A stretch of DNA of 64,000 bases from Monomorium pharaonis (GCF_013373865.1 NC_050474.1:18110042-18174041), one strand, 5' to 3'; counted from the first letter of the stretch, positions 20,119-32,603 are shown. Notes: generated by a model not told the origin, from the sequence alone. Translations and numbers: made by a program.

Positions 20119-22017
20119 TCACTTGCACTTACTCTTACCGTCAAGCAACTTCTTCCAGAGGTCGAACTGCTCGCTGTACTTAACCATGTGTATGCTGATG
20201 CCGCGCTGGATGTTACAGGCGGTGTACTGTATCCGCTTGTTGAGGAATTCGTTGGCGTGCGAGCGCCGGATGCCGAGTCGGTGCGCGACGATGCCCGTGG
20301 TGAACACGTCCTCGAGCTTGAGATACGTCTGGTCCAGGGCGGCGTCGTACAGGCGGCGCACCGTGTCGCTCGACAACAAGTATGCCGGCCCGGTGGTGAA
20401 GTCCGGGAACACCGACTGCTGGAATTGCGCCTGCGACACATAGTACTTGCTCTTGCGATTGCGGATCGGCTTCCACTTCCTGGCCAGTCGGCCGAATATC
20501 ACGTTACGGTCCTTCGCATGCTTGTACACGAACGCCAGCAGCCGCGGCACGTTGATGAACATGTCGTCGTCGGTCTTGAGCAGGTACTTGACCTTCGGGC
20601 AGTACGCGTCCACCCACTCCAACGTCGAGATGGTCTTGAGCGTGAGATTCGCATACGAATCGAGGAAACGGCCGCGTATCACATCGTTGTACATGTTTTG
20701 CTCTTTGTGCAGGATTGCCTCTACTCTCGGGTCCCGAGTCGCGCCGAGCATGAAGAGAATGCTTATGTCCCTGCGCTGGCCGAAGTGGCCCCAGGTCTGT
20801 CGGATAGCCGTACGCGCCTCGAGATGTGTCGGCGCGGACATCACAATCACCACCAGGTCCATATCCTTGCCGAGGTGCGGGCAACGTTCCGGAATCGACA
20901 CGGTATGCCCGGCCTCATATATGGCGCGCGCCGAATCGTTGCGAATCACCACGATTGGCGCCAGTTTGGTCGAGTTGGTGACAACGACATTCGCGCCCCG
21001 CTTGGAGCTATCCAATGTGCTCACGGAAGACGACGACGACGATGAGGATGAAGATAAGGACTGCGCGCTAGAGGACGTCGATAGCGTGGTGATGAAAATT
21101 AAGGAGTTGTTGCTGGAGTTGTTGTGCGCTACGTATGGTGCGCTCAAAGACATGCCGTCCGAGCTGGAGTTTCTAGACTGGCTAAGATTCGCGTGCGCGT
21201 GAAGGCCATCTTGATACGCGGAGTTACCTGAAATTCATTAATTTTAATTTTAACTCACAAACTTTCTTTTTCTTCTAAGTTAAAAGATTATGTGTTTAAA
21301 AGGGGATAAAATTATAAAATAAAAATATACGTTCTTCAGTAAAAAACAATATTTTTCATTACTATTTCATACAAACTTAATTTATCAATAAAATTAAAGT
21401 AGGATGCCCAAAATGAGATATAATAATGGCCCTCTCGTTAGCGATCTAAAACTTATAACTTATACCAAATCATAGTCTTTAATATGTAATTAAATTTTAT
21501 CATTATTTCGCTTTCCTCTATCTAGTGTCCAAAGAAAGGAACAAGGTGTTCCATTTTTAATGCTCAAATATCTTGTAAATAACGCATTTTTTATGCAAAA
21601 AATAATTTAAACAAAAAATGTTCAACTTTGAAGGTCATGTATGAAAATAGGGTCGATACGACCTTAGATGGCGTTGCGTTATACTGATTTTTTAAAATAA
21701 AAATCTGTATTTTTTGTTACATATTTTTATTGCAGACGTTGAGACGTTTTTCAAAACACTATAATAAAATTCTGTTTAGTAAAAATTTTTCTGAGATACT
21801 TTACACCTTATTTAATTATTACATAATTATGATATTTTTAAAAATATGTGATATATTTCATAATATATTCCCTTTTCAATAATTTAATATTTTTATATGT
21901 TTTATGTTTTATATTAAATGATGAAAGAAATCAATTAGCATTAACAAAATATCAAAATATTAATAGAGAACAACAATATAATATAAAAATTTGGTGTATT
22001 CTATACAAATAATTCTA

Positions 22018-22050
<33 letters not shown>

Positions 22051-25000
22051 TCTTCATAGACTTTCCAATTCTCACTTTATAAGATAGTCACTTAATAACA
22101 TTAGGTGCCTATTAACTTAAATTTAAATAGGTAATTTGTTGTTACGTAGAACATATGTCATAAATCCTGAAGAAAGTTTATCAAATCAAATTCTGTAAGC
22201 AAACTGGGTTTCTTGACTTTCTTTCTTATAATACTTCAGTTTCAAAACTTTTTTAATATATGGGAGAATTTAATATTGTTATCATAGTATCAAGCAAAAT
22301 GTAATTTACCTTTTGCTGGATAGTAACTTATCAGAGTTGACTTTATAATTGGATATTATTACCAATGCAAAAATAGAACGAGGACGGTGGGTTGTTACGC
22401 ATACATATTGACAATAATGTTTTTTGGGAGTAGGTATCAATCCGACATTTCAAAATCGCTGAGAAATTATTATGTAACAGAATCATCTGAAGATTCTAAT
22501 TAATTTTTATGTTAATAATGACATTGTTTAAATATAATAAAAACCAGATTTTATTTTTACTAAAAAGGTAAGCTTTTATATAATACAATTTTGAAATTCT
22601 ATATCTCACGGATTTGATGAGGAATAAATTTTAAGTACTTAAGAAATATTTTTTTTGTTTAATTTATGTCCGTGGGATATATTTGGACCTCTCTTATTTG
22701 ATGATCCATATTGCATACTGTTTTGCTAATTCGAGTAATCTAAATTTAAAACAAATAATAACATTTTAATTTAATAATGTTTTTCAAAATAAATTTTTAA
22801 TATAAGTTAATTTGATTATAACAATTTTAATTAATAATAAGTTGGTTTTCGGGCGTGCAACTTTAAACATAATTAAATTAATTTTACAAACAATTAATTT
22901 TAACTTAATTTAGTTACAATAAAATATTACTTATTAAATTCTGAAGAAATATAACAAAATGTTGACATTAAAGATTACGCCTTAAATAAATGTTATCAAC
23001 GATATTTTACTTTTTGACAGAAGAAAATACATAAGAGAAAACTCATGAGAAACTTAAATTTATAAACTAATCAATTCATCGACAACACATATGTCGAATC
23101 TCTTGCTTATCAACTTCCTTCAATACTCAAATTTATCACTCCATTATCTTTAGAGTGCGTGGGTGAATTTTTGTGGGTGAATTTTTACTCAAGTTCTATA
23201 ATTCACTAATTTAAATTTAGTATAATAAGTCAAATATTCGACCAATGTCAAATATAAAATTAAAAAAGAGATTTTTTTATATCAGTCTGAAGCGAATATT
23301 GAATAATAATCATCTCTAAATAAGAATTTTTCTATGAATTTTTAATATCTCCAACTCATATAAACTGCGCGCCGACACTTTATCTTGAAACACAGTTACT
23401 TAATAAGATATTAGTGTTTAGAATCTATCTATATGATTCCTCTCTTTCGGAAGAAAACTTTAAATAATTTATTGCGAAAAATAATATCTCGGCCAGAATT
23501 CGCACCTGGATTTTCCTACATGAATTTAGTAGTTTTTAATTAAAATTTAACAGCTTAAAATAATATTTAAAAATAATTTTGTTTACATTAAACTAATGTT
23601 AGTTCAATAATTTTAATATCTTGCAACTTGTAAAATAGAAAAAAGTAAATAAAATTCTTGAAAGTTCAAAAAGTTCCTAATTTTATAATTTCTTATCCAG
23701 ATATAATAAATAGTACTTTAAAGTTCTAAAGTTAACATTAATAATCCCTCCAATTAGAATGTTTATTCAAACGTTGTAAAAAAATTCTTTAGAAACTCCC
23801 GAATTTTTTCCAGGAGTTTTATTCAAAATTTCAGGAATGACAAAAGTATTTTTAAGTGCAGTAATAAATTAATTTTTTTATAACTTTTAATGTATCTTGA
23901 TCAAACAATCATTTAAAACAATATATCATCTTCTGTTATCACTCTTTTTCATATAATAAAAACTCGTGAGTACTAAGAGAATGTACGTGAATGCGTATGC
24001 CATGTTTGGTGCTCATCGATTTTTCGTTATGAAGAACAGAAGGTCAAATAAGCAATTTCCCAATAAAGGAGATAAAATATAAAAATAAAATTCCAAAAAT
24101 TTACCAATAAAATCCTACACGATTAAAAATTTATGGTATAAATTACCATGGTAAATAGTAAACGCGGATCAAGGAAGAAATTATGAAAAATGACTATGTT
24201 TTTCATCAAATTACGATGGTATTTACACTACTTATGACATAATTCTCTGAAATTTCTTTTTATACAGGGAGAAAATTTTATAGTAAAAATTGTAACTATG
24301 GTAAATAGTAAGCGTGGACCAAGGAAGAAATTATGAAAATTACTATGTTTCTCGTCAAATAACGATATTTACCCTACTTATGATATAATTCTCTGGAATT
24401 TATAGTTTTAAAAACTTGGAAAAAAACCGGTTTTTTTATTTTTTCCGCGGATTTTTTCACAAGGATAGAAAAATTCGTTGAAAAATTGGCATATTTTTCG
24501 TAAAATTTACATTTACTTTTGTATTTTTAAGTAACTAGAGTTAGTTTGAAGTTTGTCTGTTATATATTTTCTACTTTTAAAGTACTTTTTAGTATTAATT
24601 ACAAGGGAAACATTAAATCACAGCAAATAAAAACAAAATTAACATATATATATATATATTTTTAAGTAATTCCTTTTTTACTAAAATATATTTTATTTTT
24701 AAATTAAATTGTAACTTATAATTTAAGCAAAAAGTGTATTATATATAAACTTTATGAAATAAAAATAAAAGCATTTACATATTTTAAGCAGATTAAAACA
24801 AATTATAAAATTTTTTAAATAAAATAAATTATAATTTTTTAGAAATACTTAACCTTTCTCGCAGTTCTAAAAATTAATGTTTACAATACATAGTAATTTT
24901 TATTATAAAATTTTCTCCGTGTAGCCTGTAGCTACATACAATAATAAATTTTACAACAAAATTTTCTCCGTGCATGAGAATCCCGGATATTCAAAGATGA

Positions 25001-25252
25001 AAAAAAGGGGATTCCCTGAGAAATTCCAGGGGAATTCCCGATTTTTCCCGGCGGTAAACACCCCGTCAGTGCCGCGTAAGAGGAGCCCGTGCATAAGAAC
25101 TACTGGAGTGATTGCTTACTGGTGTTTCGCGGCAAGCCGTATTGGTGGACATCGTACGCGGCGGTGCGGTAGTACGCGTAGAATGTCAGGCCGATCAGCG
25201 CGAGGATCAGGGTCTGCAGTAGACGACTCCTGAGATGCAGATGGTGGAACAT
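20119..25252 (-). CDS. Beta-1,3-galactosyltransferase family protein (GT31), two exons
   Basis: This is a type II Golgi glycosyltransferase that transfers galactose or a related sugar from a UDP-sugar in beta-1,3 linkage. Exon 1 is 25120-25252 and encodes the cytosolic tail and a membrane anchor (LLQTLILALIGLTFYAYY, about residues 11-28). Exon 2 is 20119-21227. Donor ACCA|GTAAGC and acceptor CAG|GTAAC join in phase 1 to give a Ser codon, yielding 413 aa. GT31 hallmarks in order: IRQTWG near residue 186, LKTDDDMFIN with the DxD metal-binding motif near 264-266, FTTGPAYLLS near 320, and KLEDVFTTG near 350. A Ser-rich stem with a run of ten Ser lies near residues 103-113. The 3.9-kb intron is repeat-rich. 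The exact acceptor specificity cannot be set from the sequence; B3GALT and B3GNT relatives share these motifs. Long ORFs on the opposite strand are codon-bias shadows. Confidence 0.92.
21404..21680. mobile_element. Repeat family B, copy 2 (partial, inverted relative to 15375-15996)
   Basis: It begins with TGCCCAAAATGAGATA. Reading its reverse complement gives ATGCGTTATTT, TTTGGACACTAGATAGAGG and CCATCTAAGGTCGTATCG, all matching copy 1. The second terminus is not found, so this copy is probably truncated. Confidence 0.6.
22018..22050. repeat. (AAT)n microsatellite
   Basis: A pure trinucleotide run of about 33 bases inside the galactosyltransferase intron. Confidence 0.9.
24121..24420. repeat. 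Tandem duplication of a 150-base unit
   Basis: ATGGTAAATAGTAA at 24148 and again at 24298 gives a period of 150. AAGGAAGAAATTATGAAAA, GACTATGTTT/TACTATGTTT and CTTATGA.ATAATTCTCTG recur at the same spacing. A reverse-oriented relative (AGAATTATATCATAA) lies at about 29995. Confidence 0.75.
24265..24921. mobile_element. Foldback element with CAC/AGGGAGAAAATTTTATA ends
   Basis: The left end CAGGGAGAAAATTTTATAGT pairs with the right end (reverse complement CACGGAGAAAATTTTATAAT). TA lies at both borders (24263-24264, 24922-24923). CACGGAGAAA-type ends recur at about 24960 (inverted) and at 29920, so this is a dispersed family. Confidence 0.6.
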
Positions 25253-25900
25253 GACGAACGACGCTTGTACTCGGCCGTACTGCTCTCTCGTTCACTTTCC
25301 TCTCCTTCGTTTTTCGCAGCGCGAGATCGTCGGCGAGGGAACTATATCATCGTGCGCGTCGTGCGGCGGCGGACGACCTGACGGCCGTCGTCGTCGTCGC
25401 TCCCTCGTGGACTCCACCGTTGTGGATCGGAGCACCGCTGCCGCGTGCCGACATACGACGGATCGCTCCCATACTGTGCGCCGGGCCCCACTTGCTGCCG
25501 TCCGTCGTCCGGGAGGAGGAGGAGGGGGGGAAGTGGAGGATCACGGCTTACCCTGGTCTTGCTTCCAAGAGGATGGTCTCTCGTTCCGAGCTCCCTCCGC
25601 GCGTCGTTACATTACACCAGGTTGACGGTTAACGCGCGCACTCCGTCGTCGCCGTCGTCGTCGACGGACCGCCCGGATTCCGGAGGCCTGGCGCGCCTCT
25701 GCCGAGGGGGTGACCCACTTCCGTCACCAGCGGGCGTCGCGCGCGACACGGATCTCCCCCGTACCGATGAGGTGTCCACGTTACCATCGTCACTACTTTC
25801 GTTTACCGTCGGATGAGACGGCGCGCCTTCTACTTCGGTTCGCCGCCGTCCGATGGCGCGGCGCGTGTTATTCCGTATTTTGCGCGTTCGCGAAAATATG
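25253..25900 (-). promoter_or_regulatory. GC-rich 5' UTR/promoter region of the galactosyltransferase
   Basis: This CpG-rich block lies immediately upstream of the exon 1 ATG. Several overlapping ORFs of 60-124 codons on both strands have no recognisable domain and are expected in stop-poor GC-rich DNA. No clear TATA box or initiator was picked out. Confidence 0.4.
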
Positions 25901-26730
25901 AATTGTCATGATTTTACTCACATTGCAAGTACGGTAATATTGCGGAATCGAAAATCGATTGCACTTGTCGCAAGACAGCTCTGCTCAGAAAGTTCGATAG
26001 AAGTTGATAGAAACATAATAGAAATTTGATAGAATATGATTTTATCTAAATCTATAATTTCTATCGGGCACTAAATTTCATGCTAGATATAAAAGTTATA
26101 AAACTCTATCGTTCTTTATCGTATCTGAATTAAATGATTAAAACTTTATCTGAATTTAGATGCTTTCCTATATGTGATGTATATGTAATTTTATCTAAGG
26201 TACCTCTACCCAATATATCCCTTCCCCCCCTTTGGAGATTTTTGTAATTTTTGGGTGAAATTGAGCAATAAGAATTAGATTTAAAATAAGAAACATTTCT
26301 GAAACTAAAAGAAAAAATATATGAATTATTTACTTAGGTATAGTAAAGATTTCACTTGGGCCATGTTGATTACATATATACTTAATATAATGTGGCTTAA
26401 TATTTCAATTTTATTCGTTGCAACAGTTATATTAAACACATCAATTTTTTTATAATAACTTTTTTTTGTACAGCAAAACAACATTCTAAAAGAGTAAAAA
26501 TTGAACTTGTACGATTTTTGTATGACTTTTTACTCTAAAAGATTTATTAGAGTTTCGAATTTATTGCATTCTTTTTTATAGTCGTATGCATGAAGGATGC
26601 AAATCCCGGCTCGTGCAAGGCCATCTACCGCCGGCGAGCTTTCGATACGCGGAAATTAACGTGCGAGCCCTTCCGGGCTATGGCGGATGCGAAAGCAGCC
26701 AAGATAATTTCCTAACGTCGGACGAGCGTA
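25901..26730. other. Intergenic interval
   Basis: AT-rich to 26580, with repeated ATAGAA/TTGATAGAA-type strings around 25990-26060. It then becomes GC-rich (26580-26730). A small hairpin with GAGTAAAAA/TTTTTACTC arms lies at about 26490-26540. No gene seen. Confidence 0.45.
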
Positions 26731-26873
26731 AGGCCTGTGGCGCACGCTTTCCGTAAGACGTAACCGTAAGGTTTTGACCAATTACATACTCGATTTAGCC
26801 AGTTACGGTTTCGGTCGCCCAATGCGTCGAAACCTTAATGTTACGTTTTACGGAAAGCGTGTGCCACAGGTCT
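26731..26873. mobile_element. GC-rich foldback MITE
   Basis: The left end AGGCCTGTGGCGCACGCTTT pairs with the right end (reverse complement AGACCTGTGGCACACGCTTT), then CCGTAAGACGTAAC with CCGTAAAACGTAAC. The inner GTTACGGTTTCGGTCG block may pair imperfectly with the left arm. Non-coding, 143 bases. An apparent 124-aa ORF starts inside its right end and is therefore discounted. Confidence 0.75.
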
Positions 26874-29800
26874 GACATTACTTGCAATTTCGTAAGCGGG
26901 AATATTTTATTAAAAATCAGACGCGAACGCGCGAGGTCATTTAAATTCTCGTTTCTGGTACGAGCTCCTCTTATTGGTCAAGTCATTAACGCGATCATAA
27001 ATCAAGAGGACGTACCTACGGATTCGTTGAACTCTTCAATTTCTCCCGTAGATTGTGTGATAACGTTGGACAAATTGGTCGCCATGCAGTATCACTTGTG
27101 GCGTCAGTCGCGTCACGAATTACGTCGAGGTGAGCTAATTAGCCTCGGGCAATCGCGCGCGTTATTATACTTGGAGAATTTGCGGTACACTCGGCTCGAT
27201 GAAATAATATAAACTGTTGCGCTGTTATTACCAACAAAGTTTTTGCGAAACTTTTGTGATGAGACATTGTTGCGAAACCTTTCTGCTCCCCGATGTAATG
27301 ATGTTATATTCTGTTTGCACAATTGTAGCAAGAGGCTACAAACGGTGACCTAAAGAATGGCTGCATCATCATTATCGTTGCGAGCTCAAGAAGAGAATCG
27401 AGAAGAGAAATACATTTATATTCTCTCATAGTATTTATTATTTAGGATGTACTAGTAGAGTAAAAATTATTTAGGCAAACGATCTATTAAAAAAAGTTTA
27501 ATTCCTTGGAAAAAATTTGTTATAAATAAAAATTATATATAAATAATTATATATAAAATTATATATACTTATGAGAAAATTTGCATTGGTTTTTCCATCT
27601 AAACCTAGAATCTAGTGTTTCTATTTTCGTTATTTTTCATGATAACGCTTATTTATACATAAAATATTTTTAACCAGATAAGAAGTATTTTTACGTACAA
27701 CAATTTCTACAATTTTTGTGTGAAATTATGTACTTATGACTGCTAAATTCTCGCAATTAAAAGAAGATATTTTTGAAATAAAATTAATAAGTGTTAATAG
27801 GAGTACGATTATTATATGATACCGTGCTTATTCGTTAATTAATGTTTTAGAAATTTTATCGGTAGAGAAAAATCTACATGTAATCAAATATAAATAAATA
27901 ATATATAATTCTAAATAAAAGAGATAAAAATAAATTCGTTTAAATTTGAATTAAAAATTCGACAAAATATTAGCTACAAATGGTGGAAGTTGAAAAGGGA
28001 TCTGTTTTAGAAACATTTCTTATGTTGCTACAAATATGCTAGCAGCTGAAGCGATGCTATAAATACGAGTATGCGGAAAAATCCCGGCGTTACGTCGTCA
28101 ACGATAATAGATCATTCCGTATGCATATCTTCTTTCCGACCGTCGTTCATGTATCAGCATATATCCGGCGGAAGCTTGTAGAACGCTGTGAATGTTTAAC
28201 GGTATCAGGCCGCATAACAGATGTATTGGCGTTACGTGCCTGAAATGCAATTTCCATTTATCGGCACTTTAAAAGCGTTGCCCCTCGATACCAGCGGTAC
28301 GATGTCGATGCTCGGTGAGTCTTAAAACCACTTCAGCCAGATCAGCTTAATCGCTTAAATCAACCGACAGAATTGCCTCCGGCGCGGCGGAATGCTTAAT
28401 TATTTGATGCTTCGTCGCAAATTATTAGTTCTCCTCATCAGTTTTCCTCGACGTGTCAAACAACAGCTAAAGTTAGCAATTCTATATTATTAATAAATTA
28501 ATACAAATATTACTTGAAATAAAGTTAATCCCCGTTTAACTTAGGCTCGTTTTTGTCAACGTAAATTAACTTTAACCTTGATTTAACTTACTCTTTATCT
28601 TTTTCTAATTTTCAGAACTAGAGCAACATAATACATAAGTTATACTGAGATTAAAATAAATCTACGGTGATAGAAACGGGTCTTAATTAGACTTCGGTCA
28701 AAGTCAGACGCTGACAGATATAATTAGAAGCCAGCACTTATGTTACGTTAACAAGGATAAGATGTGTTTCATCCCTCTCCTCCTCTTTTAAATGCACGTA
28801 AGAGAATTTATAAAAAATATATTCTTGTTCTGATCCGTACCACAACATAGACTCATCCAAAGCTCTCATTAAACTTGCGTGTTTCTTTACAAGTTGTGAT
28901 TAACGTGGGAGCCAAGGAAATCTATATAAAGAGAAGCTAATCGATAGTTTAACAATATCATGTTACATTGAAGCGAATGAGGAAGAATGGAGGAAAGAAG
29001 ACGTCTTTCTGGAGATGTTACTTTGTTTTTCGTAAAGGCTGCTTTAGCAAAATTGCGAATCGTCAAAGTCGACGATCGTGCTTGACAAGACAAATGGGGA
29101 AACGAGGGAATCAGGACAACAAATATAGATTTTTGTTTTGTCTTGGAAAAATTCGATGAAATTTCAAAATAGTAATTAAGCAGTAGCAGAATTTACCAGC
29201 TAACAGTGCGCGTCGAAACAATTTTCCAAGTTACACGGCGAAATTATTTTCCCGTGCGCGAACTAGCCGTGGGCGATACCGGTATGTAGAATGCACAGCG
29301 TATCGGGTTTCGCATTCAGTATTCGTCCATTCAGTATTTAATTTAATGTTCGTTAACGACTTTTTAATACTTTTCGCACAGCGGGTCGAACGGGTCCCGT
29401 TAAACCGGAGGCTGGATGCATTCTACCAGAAAATGACGCCGGAAAAAGTGACGAACGTCTTAATGGCGATGAAAGATCGCGGTGCGGCAGTTTCTTCTGG
29501 AAACTCGCGCAATGCGAGAGCAAACCTGTGTCACACATGCTCTAAGAAGCGCCGGTGATTTTCCCAAGCGATTTTCCCCGTGACCCTGAATTATTAATAA
29601 AACGGTACACAGAGATTATAAAGGTGTATTTGCACGGCAACTCCCGACGTTTATCTTAATTGTAACGCAAATTGTGTTTCGCGTACCGTGTACCTTTACC
29701 TTAGAACGAAACACTGTTTTGCTTCGAAAGTACCTTCCAACTTTGAAGTTTTCCCGTAAATTTAATAGCAGTCTCTCAAAGGAGATAAAAATTTAAATAT

Positions 29801-29910
29801 CAAGGATATCAAGGATGGGTAATAAAAGTGCGTTTTTATTAGAGAGAATAATATTATAAAAATTGAATTTTTTTATTGCATTCTATTTATTTGTAGTTCT
29901 ATTTGTTTAT
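26874..29910. other. Intergenic interval, mixed composition
   Basis: GC-rich stretches (27000-27380, 28080-28460, 29200-29560) alternate with AT-rich ones. Short ORFs (26838-27212, 28968-29159, 29346-29558) have no family resemblance. I see no splice-consistent gene, RNA gene or clear repeat. Confidence 0.4.
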
Positions 29911-29915
29911 GAAGA

Positions 29916-30150
29916 AATACACGGAGAAAGTTTTATATTAAAAATTATATTATATATGATAATAGTCACGGATCATAAGAAAACATTTTAAAGAATTATA
30001 TCATAAATAGTGTAAACTATAATGATTTGATGCGAAATAATTATTATGTAAGCAGCACACACCAACACGCGCGCGTGCGCGCGCGCGCGCGTGTGTGTGT
30101 GTGTATGTGTGCTGCTTACATAATAATTTTTACTAAAAAATTTTCCGATC
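29916..30150. mobile_element. Foldback element related to 24265-24921, with CG/GT core
   Basis: It begins CACGGAGAAAGTTTTATATT. AGAATTATATCATAA near 29995 matches the reverse complement of the 24.3-kb unit. The 22-base perfect arms at 30039-30060 and 30107-30128 (AATTATTATGTAAGCAGCAC and its complement) enclose the alternating CG/GT tract. The right border is uncertain. Confidence 0.6.
30067..30106. repeat. Alternating (CG)n(GT)n tract inside a hairpin loop
   Basis: CGCGCG runs pass directly into GTGTGT runs. The tract lies between the perfect 22-base arms of the surrounding inverted repeat. Confidence 0.9.
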
Positions 30151-32480
30151 GTTGCAAATATATATTATAAGAAAACATATTTACATAATAATTTAAACAA
30201 AATATTTTATATTTCGTTCTGTTGTCCGTCCAAATCTACGATATTTTTATTTTACTTGAGAGAGCGCTCTTGCGCTCGCGCTAAGGGATAAACTAAAGAT
30301 ATATTATAAGGGGAGTATGAAAAGAAGTTTTATATATACCTTACTCTTGCGAGTAAACATACAGAGGCTCGTGTTGCAAATCAAACGCGCTTTATCAGAC
30401 TTGAGACGGGTCAACGTTCCGAAAAGGAGGCTGTAAATTTACTAAAAAATAATGCAAACATTGATTTTGTTTTTAAGTCAAGAAACTTAATCTTTTCAAC
30501 TTAGTATTAACATTGTTTTGCTTTCAAGAATATTTTTTCTATTTTCTTTTCTGGGACACCCTGTATATAACAACTTTATCCCCAAGGAGCAAGGGCGTAG
30601 CATCAGCTACGTGCACGAGATTTCTCTCAGACACGGATCTCTAACTCTTTCCTCTGCGTCTTCTCTCCGGATTTCAGAGGTATGAGTAGAGAAGGTTTAC
30701 TAAACCAAGAAGGCTGATCGATAACCTATTTTTCCGCGTGTCTGGCGTGGCGCCAGAATTCTTGGTGTGTGGCTGCTGACTCTTTGACATCGCAAACAAT
30801 GTAAAGCTGCGGTCGAGGTAGGTCATGAATGTTTTCGATTCGAATCCCAACAAAGTTTCGCATGGCATTGATTCAAGTAGATTACGACGGTCAGTGTGGC
30901 GATTGTCACGTGCTTTTGGATTAGTACTGTTTATAGATAGATGTAGAAAAGTATATTACTGCTCATGAAAGAAATTTTCGTAATATATCTCGTAGTAGTT
31001 TAAAGAATTTTTTATCTTTTAAATTTATAAGGATTTTTTTAAGGATCTTAAATTTTCAGTTTTTTTTCGAAAATCATACATGGAATGGAAAATCTTAAAA
31101 TGTTTTAAAATTTATATAGAGGAGAGAAGGCGGTTATGGACTAGACATGGAGTTACGGAATTCGTGATAATTCATATACTTTGGGTTGAGTTTTGGGGAT
31201 AACAGTCTCAATTACTTTTTTATATATTGTTTAGATGTTATAACATAGCCACTGGTTATTCGTGTTCGTTTTGTCGTCTTAAAAGCTGCTTTTTGCAAGT
31301 AGTCGGAAGTTCTATAGGTGTCTATTCTTTACCTCATTTTAAGAAATATGTCGAGTATTAATTTTTTAACATTAATATAATTTGAAGAGCTTGAAATAGC
31401 TTTCAAATAACATAATAAGGGGTAATATCATATTATGAGCTTGAAATAAAGGGTTAATTTCTTAAATTTTTTTTCCAAAATAAATAAATATATTGAAATT
31501 TGGTTTATTATATATGATAGTAAATTTCTTAAAGAGTATAAAACATTTTTTTATTAACAAAATGGCGGCATATCAGCACATACTTGCACGTAACTTCAAC
31601 TTTTTCGAGGTACCTCCATGGCCGTATCTTTTTCTGTTTTAAATTTGCACATAGGATAAAAATTTATAAAGAATATTAAAATACATGATAATAACTAGTG
31701 AACTACGTGGGTTTTTTAAAAAATTGTGATTTTGTAAAAATAGCAGTGAAATAAAAAACAAAACAATTTTTTTTCACAAAAAAATCGACCGAAAAACGTT
31801 TATAAAATTGATAAATTTTAATTTATCGAAAAAATTCCACGTAGTTCACTGGACAATGTCATTTTTAAGCTAGAGTTTAAAATGTCAAACAAATTAGATA
31901 AAAATTGTGGGACCTAATAGGAGTATGGCCAGCTAGAAAAATGTAGTTTTTAGAAAAACGCTTTTAAAGCTTTAAGTATTAACATTTTAATGAAATTTTA
32001 GATTTTCTTTCAATCTACAATGCTTGCACTATACAATTGGCCTTCCAGATTAAGATTCCTTTAAATGGCTTTTAAATTAATTTCTTTTATTTGTAAACGA
32101 CGATATACATATAATTAGATTCGAAAAATAGCGCGATATAATCTTATAATAGCGAAATGGCCTGAAAATAAAAAGATTGTTATAATTTTACTAAAATTGT
32201 TTTCGGACTGTTTTACATTTAATCCGCTATTTCAAAAATTCAAATTCTGTACAAATGTAATTACGAAAGATAATATTACATCGGGCCGAAATACTAATAT
32301 TATTATACATATGTAATCACATAAAGTTATATATGTTATTAGATTTTTTTATATCTAATTATTTATATTTATGTATAATTATATTATAGCAATTTTTTCT
32401 CGAATAGATTGCAATTAAGAATTTATATAGTACTAAAACAATACAGGCACGCGCTATGCGCGCGCTATTTAGTTTTTTAC
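30151..32480. other. Intergenic interval
   Basis: Mostly AT-rich. A string GGGACACCCTGTATA at about 30551, often seen at ends of insect repeats, has no partner that I could find. The only clear structure is the palindrome at 31697-31850. The 64-aa ORF at 30674-30868 shows nothing recognisable. Confidence 0.4.
31697..31850. mobile_element. Small palindromic element with AGTGAACTACGTGG ends
   Basis: AGTGAACTACGTGG at 31697-31710 is exactly inverted at 31837-31850. The A/T-rich interior partly continues the pairing (TTTTTTAAA and AAAAAA tracts). Probably a MITE; family membership is unknown. Confidence 0.6.
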
Positions 32481-32543
32481 TTCTTAAAAATAACAATTGC
32501 AATAATAATTATATAAATAAATAATTATATACAAAAAAAGGAA

Positions 32544-32548
<5 letters not shown>

Positions 32549-32602
<54 letters not shown>
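32549..32602. repeat. (GA)n microsatellite
   Basis: About 50 bases of GA dinucleotides with two AAAG interruptions. Confidence 0.95.

Positions 32603-32603
<1 letters not shown>

Larger units (their letters stand above)
21228..25119 (-). other. Intron 1 of the galactosyltransferase gene
   Basis: About 3.9 kb of AT-rich sequence, in sharp contrast with the GC-rich exons at both ends. It contains a partial repeat B copy (21404-21680), an AAT microsatellite (22018-22050), a 150-base tandem duplication (24121-24420) and a foldback element (24265-24921). The remainder, 22060-24120, has no recognised gene. Part of it (around 23460) resembles 63430. Confidence 0.75.

Noticed and set aside
19787..20183. 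Three ORFs of 70-117 codons around the GT microsatellite
   Set aside because: Dinucleotide-repeat artefacts with Cys-Val or Thr-His runs.
20188..21202. Long plus-strand ORFs (285 and 251 codons) opposite the galactosyltransferase exon
   Set aside because: They are exactly antisense to a strongly supported GT31 coding exon; GC-rich codon bias leaves the opposite frames open.
25251..25901. Overlapping 60-124-codon ORFs upstream of galactosyltransferase exon 1
   Set aside because: Stop-poor GC-rich 5' region; frames overlap on both strands with no domain.
26838..27212. 124-codon plus ORF
   Set aside because: Begins inside the right arm of a MITE and shows no known domain or splice support.
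30830..30850. TTCGATTCGAATCCC as a tRNA B box
   Set aside because: No matching A box, acceptor stem or anticodon arm could be folded around it.
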